From Clitoria ternatea (lineage: Eukaryota; Streptophyta; Magnoliopsida; Fabales; Fabaceae), in contig CM075676.1 of NCBI GenBank assembly GCA_037962975.1, positions 42,819,501-42,883,500 on the forward strand: a stretch of 64,000 bases of DNA, given 5' to 3'. Numbering within the stretch: the stretch's first letter is position 1; each line of letters opens with the position of its first letter. Positions 58,491 to 64,000 of the stretch are shown here, piece by piece. The translations under genes and the position numbers were made by a program. The notes beneath the pieces are model-generated. The model saw only the letters and a list, made by a program, of their open reading frames with translations. It was not told where the DNA came from and did no database searches.

Positions 58491-58777
58491 ACACATATCG
58501 GGAAAGTCAGCGTTAGGGGATTACCTAGGGTTTTTTGTCAACGATGAATACGAAGATGAAGAGATACGATCAGAGACCACGCGTGATATATGTTACTCTG
58601 CATGACAAACCAAGCAAGCGGTTAGACAGTTACAAGTAGCAAGGAAACTAAACAAAGACAGACACACAAAGCAAACTATCTAGCAATATAGAGTTTTCCA
58701 TTTTTCTAAATAATTGAACTTGCAACTTTCATTCAGTTCAAAAAAACGGTGAACCTTATCCATGGATAACTCTTCCA
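58491..58777. other. Unidentified duplicated segment (copy 1)
   Basis: Contains AGTCAGCGTTAGGGGATTACC, GTTACTCTGCATGACAAACC and GTAGCAAGGAAACTAAACAAA, which recur with changes at 59230-59740. No protein domain was recognised. Confidence 0.5.
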
Positions 58778-58996
58778 TGTATATCAATAATTTTATGTCA
58801 CGAATTGGATTTGAACCAATATCTCCGGGCGTTCTTCAAAAGTTAAATTCGTATCTACAACCACATCCTCTATCAACCAGATATGCTCTGGCGACGGTAC
58901 GTATTTCCTCAGCATGGATACGTGGAATACGTTGTGAACTCTGGAGAGCGTTGGAGGTAGTGCCAAATGGTATGCCACATCGCCTATCGCTTACTT
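58778..58996 (-). pseudogene. Fragment of gypsy integrase C-terminus
   Basis: The minus strand reads MAYHLALPPTLSRVHNVFHV, then SMLRKYVPSPEHI, then LTFEERPEILV. This is the integrase tail of Tekay/Reina-type chromoviruses, normally just before the chromodomain. No flanking pol or LTR sequence was found. It is an isolated scrap inside the duplicated unidentified DNA. Confidence 0.88.
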
Positions 58997-60573
58997 GCGT
59001 TCAATGAATGAAGTTTGCTCTTTCTAAGATAGAGTTCCCCCTTATTAGATAGCAATGTTACTCTGAGGTCCAGCTCCACTACAGGAGAAAAGGATACAAA
59101 CGAAAATAAAATGCATTAAGCAAACGCCATGGCCTACCCCTTCTACTCTGCCATACCTGTGAAAGAACTTTTTCAATAGAATAGGCCTAACCGGGAGAGG
59201 GTTATGTTTTTGGGTTCTAAAGAGAGTTAGCGTTAGGCATTGGTGTAGTTAGCGTTAGGGGATTACCTGCGAAAGAAAGTCAGCGATGAAGACAAAGCTA
59301 AAGAGAGATGAACAGAGACTGCGCATAAGGTGTGCTCGTCTATATGACAAACCAACAAGTGGTTGACGGTTATAAATTTTATGTTACAATGAAAATATGA
59401 AAACGCACAACAAATTATTTTGGAAAACTTTGTTTAAACGAGTTTTTAATAGTAGTTAAGGATCAACACACAAGATTTACCATAGCTTTATATATAGGTT
59501 GATTATACACAATTTGGATTATTAAACATTATAAGGGTTGATTATATAGAATTTTTTGATCATGCCTTGGCCTATATCAATTTTGTTACATCAATTGCAG
59601 AAATAGACAAGTCCACAGAAAATGCCTCTAAAGACAAGTATGTTGGAGGCTGACATAATCTTCAAGGAGAGAAATGAGCACATAGAAGTAGCAAGGAAAC
59701 TTAAAAAAGAGATACACGCAAAGCAAATTGCAGCTGAGGTGGCATTGGATAAAGCGTTCCATTGAAAAATTGATTACTAATTACTCAATAATATATGATC
59801 AGTGAAGCACAAGTGGAATGGAACATTTTCATTTAAAATTAAGCAATTCTTGTGAAAAGTTTACCTAGGAATATTAATCTTTTGACAAAGAATTATTTTT
59901 CTCTAAACTGAAAGTGAACGCATTTTTTATAAACATTTATCAAATTTTAAAGTATATATTAATTTTAACAGAAATGACATACAAGAACTGAATGGCAGGC
60001 CCAATAGCAAAGGCATACAAAATCATATACTGTTAAAGTTGATAGAACAACATGCTTTCAGGCAACGGAAAAGCATGTTAGGATTTGTGTTGAGATAAAC
60101 CTCATAAAAACCCTTCTTGCCATCTTTCAGCTAACAGGTAAGTATTATAAAATCGAATACGAAGGCTTACACTTGCTTTGTCTTATGGCAGATTTGACGT
60201 TACAAGGAAAGATGTAAAACTGAAGAGGCGATTTCAATTTTTGCCAAGTGGAATCCAGAATTGAACCAAGAACACATAGGAAATGGGTAAAAAAACAAGG
60301 TGGGCACAAATAGTGAAGGTCCTTGGCAGATTGTTCAAAAGCAAAGAATAAGATATAATCAACTCCCAAAAGGAAGAAATCAACGAGACGGAAAAAGAGA
60401 TAATACAAATGAGAATAAAAAATAAGGATTGGGTTCAAGTTCTACATTCAATGCTTTATAAGATGAATCATTATGATGAAATTGATGCACGTCAATCAAA
60501 GGCAAGAAAAGATTTACACCAAAATGGTAGAAATAATCAAAGCCCTGCAGGAAAACATCGCATGCAATAAATA
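58997..60573. other. Non-coding or unidentified DNA, including copy 2 of the duplicated segment
   Basis: 59230-59370 and 59670-59740 repeat parts of 58500-58690. A 47-codon frame at 59622-59765 (MPLKTSMLEADIIFKERNEH, then VARKLKKEIHAKQIA) follows a TTGCAG acceptor-like site and could be an exon. I do not recognise it. 60100-60560 has no supported gene. Confidence 0.4.
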
Positions 60574-60708
60574 ATGGAGATTCAACTAAGCTGCAACAAG
60601 GACAGTCTAATAACAGCAAGCCAAATCAGCAAACCAATTTTTGAATTTGAAGATGATGAGGATGATGGAGAGGAATTTACTGCTGTAGCAGATAGTGGAA
60701 GTAAATAG
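60574..60708 (+). other. Small open frame, acidic C-terminus, unidentified
   Basis: Forty-four codons from MEIQLSCNKD to FEFEDDEDDGEEFTAVADSG and TAG. The acidic EFEDDEDDGEEF stretch is unusual for random AT-rich DNA, but length and lack of homology leave this weak. It might be the last exon of a decayed gene. Confidence 0.2.
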
Positions 60709-61700
60709 GTGAAAATTGACTCTGAATTGTAATTCAGGACAAGGGTAATATTCTTAGTTGCTAAAGCTCAGGTTCAACAAACCCAGAAACATAATCAATA
60801 TAAAGTGAATGAGATAGATTACTCACGTTACATCACAAAGGAGGAAAAACATGTGGTATACAATAACAGCAATACAAGGGTGTTGCACAATGAATGATCA
60901 AATAGCTAACAACTCAGTTACTAATATGTATTTAAAATCAATTATTTTTCCTGTTGTGCTCCCAAAAGAAGAAAGTCTGCAATTCAATAATTAATACTAA
61001 ACAACCTTAATGCAAAACAAATCAAAGCTAACTTAATAAACAGATTCCAAAGCAGGACCACACATAAATCAATCCACAACACATTGAATACTAATCATGA
61101 TAAGACTAACAGAAAAAGAGTACCATGCATAAATCATATTGTTAATATTATTATTATTATAGTAACTTATACCTTAAAGCTATAGTGTAGTGATAACAAA
61201 TTCAACCACAATTAGCAATCTGTTTTACATTAATTACTAAGCAAAATCCATTAACAGATTTTTCACCTATAGCATGGGAACTCTAGATCCCTGAAATAAT
61301 TGATCTGCTAGATACATAGTTTAACTTGACGCGATTCAGGATTGACTACTATGCTAAACACAATGTATAACATATGCCTGCTCATGGTTCTAGTTCTACA
61401 CACAACCTGTCGATAATCAAGCTGAACCAGAAATGAGGTTCAGCTGAACCAAATCAAACTGCTTTGGATTACAAATAACCTGTTCAGAACCAGTTTTAAA
61501 ATTCATTTAGAACCGGTTATAAAATCAGTTCTGAACAGGTTTTAAGACAATACAGAATCACTTTTAAAGCCAAAACCAGTGTTTACCTTTGGAGAACTTG
61601 TTTTATAATCCAAAACTATTTTTTTAGTCACGAACCTATTTCTAAAATAGTTCAGAACTGGTTTTTAAAATAGTTTAGAACCTATTTCCGTTACACCGAT
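60709..61700. other. Non-coding DNA with AACCAGTT-rich repeats
   Basis: No gene was recognised. About 61430-61690 has many diverged copies of CAGAACCAGTTTTAAAA and AGAACTGGTTTTTAAAA in both orientations, like a small inverted-repeat family. Confidence 0.5.
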
Positions 61701-61721
61701 CGGGTTAGGTAAACTTATCGC

Positions 61722-61878
61722 AAGCAGACTTGGACTCGGTGACCATTACTTTTGAAAGGTTGGACTTCCCTGAAGGTGGCCTTAATAGAGACGAGCCAAT
61801 GGTAGTCACTATGAGAGTTGAAGACTTTGTGGTGGAACGGGTACTTGTAGACCAGGGAAGCTTAGCAGACATTCTCAA
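61722..61878 (+). pseudogene. Fragment of gypsy retropepsin region
   Basis: Reads DSVTITFERLDFPEGG, DEPMVVTMRVEDFVVERVLV, DQGSLADIL. VLVDQGS followed by ADIL is the aspartic protease active site seen in plant Tat-type gypsy elements. It ends abruptly at about 61878, where sequence of opposite orientation begins. Confidence 0.82.
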
Positions 61879-62035
61879 GGTCACTCTCGGCACCTTTCAG
61901 CTTCTCCTCCACCTCCTTCCGAGCTATGCACACCAAGGCGTATGATTCCTCGGCGGCCCCCAAGCACCTACCCAGATTGGCACACTGGTCCTTAGCGATA
62001 GCAAGCTTTGACTTTGCCAGTTTCCTCCCCGACTT
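61860..62035 (-). pseudogene. Fragment of a coiled-coil retroelement-type ORF
   Basis: The minus strand reads GRKLAKSKLAIAKDQCANLG, CLGAAEESYALVCIARKEVE, EKLKGAESDLENV, a high-GC, Ala/Lys/Glu-rich coiled coil like those in extra ORFs of legume gypsy elements. It directly abuts the plus-strand protease fragment. The family assignment is a guess from composition. Confidence 0.45.
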
Positions 62036-62046
62036 TGTCAAAACAG

Positions 62047-62569
62047 ATATGAGATACCCAAGAAGAGCTTCACTTCTAAAGTTCCTTGAGAAGAGGAAAG
62101 AAAGGTGAGGAAGCTATTTTGTATTTGCTGTTTTTTCCTCCCTTATTTAATTAGAATATACTAACAGTGTCTTCTTCCAATCATAGTTTGCAAAAAAAAA
62201 AATATGATTTTCACTATAATCACTTTAAAAGTGATATGATCTCTAAGCAGATTTCTAATTAATCCAGTGTAAAAATCCTTACACAAAAGTACATTAAAAT
62301 TAAACTTTTTATAGTTATGGAAAATGTTAACCAATACTCAGATCCTTATGGCACTAGAGAGTACTTATTGAGGAAATAAAAATGCAGACTTTTATATAAA
62401 GGTGTAATATTACTGGTTTAACAGGACTCTTTATTTATTTGGTGATTGTTTTGGTTGCAGGGTGAATGCTAGAGGACCCTATCAAATTAACAACCAAAAG
62501 CCAGAGGGAAGCCATTCAGGAGGTGAACCAGAAGATCAATGTTCAAAACAATTTTACCTTAACTCGTAG
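62047..62569 (+). pseudogene. Last coding exons of a JAZ/TIFY gene (Jas motif)
   Basis: Exon 62047-62104 reads MRYPRRASLLKFLEKRKER and splices (GT at 62105, AG at 62459-62460) in phase to exon 62461-62569, which reads VNARGPYQINNQKPEGSHSG and on to TAG. The joined Jas motif satisfies SLX2FX2KRX2RX5PY exactly. JAZ proteins repress MYC factors and use this motif to bind COI1 with jasmonate and to bind MYC2. I found no TIFY-domain exon in the 4 kb upstream. Instead, retroelement scraps reach within about 12 bp of the exon. It is therefore probably a 5'-truncated gene, unless the rest sits beyond an unusually long intron. The intron/exon split inside Jas is the typical JAZ arrangement. Confidence 0.75.
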
Positions 62570-63503
62570 CGGTTTAGGTGATGGTGAATTTAGGATATAC
62601 AGGCTCTGGCGATCCAAAAGCTCCTAACTATATGATTGTATTGTAGGCCATTTACAGATTGCTGTGGCCTTCATACGTATTTATATAATATACTAGTACT
62701 ATATAGTATAATATTTGTACGTATTATTGTTTCATCAATTAGGTCCACCGCTTTGGACCAAACCAGTGATAAATTAGTTTCATTACTGAGATTGATTAGC
62801 TTCAGAGTATCATTTGGGTGCATTAATTCCAACATTTAAGTGAATACAAGTCTTTTTTTGACACCTGCTACATTTAAGCTTATCTGATTTTGGTGGAGCC
62901 TTCATTATTTTAAGGGGATGAATATATGGATTGTACTTTTTTTGGATCCATTTTCACGAGGATCAAACAATCTCATAATAAGAGTAAAACATACACTACT
63001 ATCATATCATTCTTCTTAATCTTAGTTATGGTTAAAAAAAACCATTAAAAATATGAACCAAGTAGTGGAGGATGACACAATCACATCTAAGAAGCCTATG
63101 CTGGCGCGTGCGAGGATATTTGTGAAAATGCTGAAATCAGCCAATTCCATTTATAGCAACCACGTCACAAATACTAAATAGTTAAATATCTTTTTTTGGG
63201 TATAGAAACAGTAACCTCCCAAAACAATTTTTACAATCAACAGTTTGTTTCTCTGAAAGAAAGTGAGTTTTGATAGATCCTCCATTCCTCCTAACACAGA
63301 AACACAGTTTTACAAAGGTAGCAGAATATATAGTTCATGGCAACTGATCTATGTGTTGGATGGTTCTTCCACCTAATAATATTTACTTTGTTTTACCGAT
63401 TAATTTGAATGAAACCAGTTATATAGAGTTATATTTAACTTGCAAAATATGACAAGACTAAAAGATCATATGTTGTTCCTTGGGAACCAGCAATGAGTGG
63501 GTA
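62570..63503. other. 3' flank of the JAZ fragment, non-coding
   Basis: It probably includes the 3' untranslated region (first ~250 bp). Nothing else was recognised. Confidence 0.45.
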
Positions 63504-63666
63504 TAGGGATCGGGCACACGTGATAATCCAATGTCACAACGTGATGCACCATGGTTCAAATGGTTCCTGGCTGAAGAACCAATACCATTTGGGCAAATAT
63601 AAAGTGGGAATGCATGATATGAGTCGGTAGGGATCACCCACGTGATAATCCAATGTCAAAACGTGA
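63504..63666. repeat. Direct repeat of a G-box-containing segment
   Basis: 63504-63544 and 63628-63666 share TAGGGATC, then CACGTGATAATCCAATGTCA, then ACGTGA, with few changes. Each has a G-box CACGTG (63517 and 63639) and a second ACGTG core ~20 bp later. ACGTG elements bind bZIP/bHLH factors. Relevance to any gene here is unknown. Confidence 0.75.
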
Positions 63667-64000
63667 AGTAGAATTCATGGTCACAATGGAATTGTTAGAG
63701 ACCAATATCTTCGTAAGAATGCATTAGAGACAAACCGAAAAAGACAGCGTCAGAGCATATATGCCTAAACATCTCTAAAGGTAGCTCATAAAATGTTCTT
63801 ACCTAGTTTAGGTCATGTTAGAAAAAACAAAACACAATTTTTAGGGACAGATTCTACTAAGTCTACCTATGTTCACATCCTATTAAGAGTTGATTCGTTT
63901 TAGGAGTAAGATTCTTAGAATCTAAAATTGTAAAATCCTATGAATTAACTCTAAACCAAAGACTTAGGTGGAGCCTCTCACCACCAAATGTAGGCTTAGG
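63667..64000. other. Non-coding end of window
   Basis: No gene or element end recognised. Confidence 0.5.

Noticed and set aside
59000..59220. Possible organelle-derived DNA
   Set aside because: GC-richer, plant-mitochondrion-like feel (GTGAAAGAACTTTTTCAATAG), but I cannot match it to a named organelle gene, so no call is made.

Overview
The window is AT-rich plant nuclear DNA, probably from a eudicot and most likely a papilionoid legume. This rests on the style of the repeats (Athila-like and Tekay-like LTR families, CACTA elements with inverted subterminal repeats, LTR minisatellites with palindromic units) and on plant-only proteins (a PUB-type U-box ligase and a JAZ/TIFY Jas motif). The legume assignment is an inference. 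Almost everything here is transposable-element DNA, much of it nested. Only two reading frames look fully intact: an intronless PUB22/23/24-like U-box E3 ligase (16127-17341, +) and a five-exon Transposase_24 (TNPA-like) gene inside a CACTA element (55408-57256, -).

Layout. 1-9418: a decayed minus-strand Athila-like Ty3/gypsy element (integrase, RNase H, RT, protease, gag, PBS, 5' LTR). Its gag/leader is split by a 1.3-kb non-autonomous CACTA element (6159-7455, TSD TCT) carrying coiled-coil gene exons. 9419-10622: remnant of a TGTAACATC-type LTR. About 11026-11290: 3' tail of an L1-type LINE. 11693-12952: Mutator-like element with ~370-bp terminal inverted repeats (TIRs), a 9-bp TSD and a tRNA-like A-box/B-box module in each TIR. 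16127-17341: U-box gene. From 18013: a possible CACTA terminus, with a Ty3/gypsy element (18926-22998, TSD GTATC) inserted behind it. 25702-29231: a plus-strand TNP2 transposase pseudogene.

About 29800-36965: degenerate Ty1/copia-type DNA with a 3' LTR (36531-36965). It is interrupted by a 4.0-kb Pack-CACTA (31428-35425, TSD TGT) that carries the first exon of a probable RING/IBR E3-like gene, unidentified spliced exons and a kinesin-12 motor fragment. 37200-40380: Tekay-like LTR sequence with a palindromic minisatellite and a long AAT microsatellite. 42345-49787: a Mutator-like element holding two nested solo LTRs (43941-45277, TSD ATTTG; 45564-48576, TSD CCATT). 52104-54446: a third solo LTR (TSD TTTTG).

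54472 to about 58490: the 3' part of a minus-strand CACTA element with strong subterminal repeats, the intact TNPA-like gene, and the C-terminal exons of its TNP2 transposase next to a 79-bp tandem repeat that copies an intron-exon junction. 58500-62040: gypsy scraps and duplicated unidentified sequence. 62047-62569: the last two coding exons of a JAZ/TIFY gene with a perfect Jas motif; no TIFY-domain exon was found upstream. 63504-63666: a duplicated G-box-containing segment.

The genes do not form a pathway. The sequence mainly records insertion, LTR-LTR recombination into solo LTRs, and gene-fragment capture by CACTA elements. The best candidates for something new are the multi-gene Pack-CACTA, the TNP2/TNPA splice arrangement with its copied exon junction, and the Pol III-like modules in Mutator TIRs.
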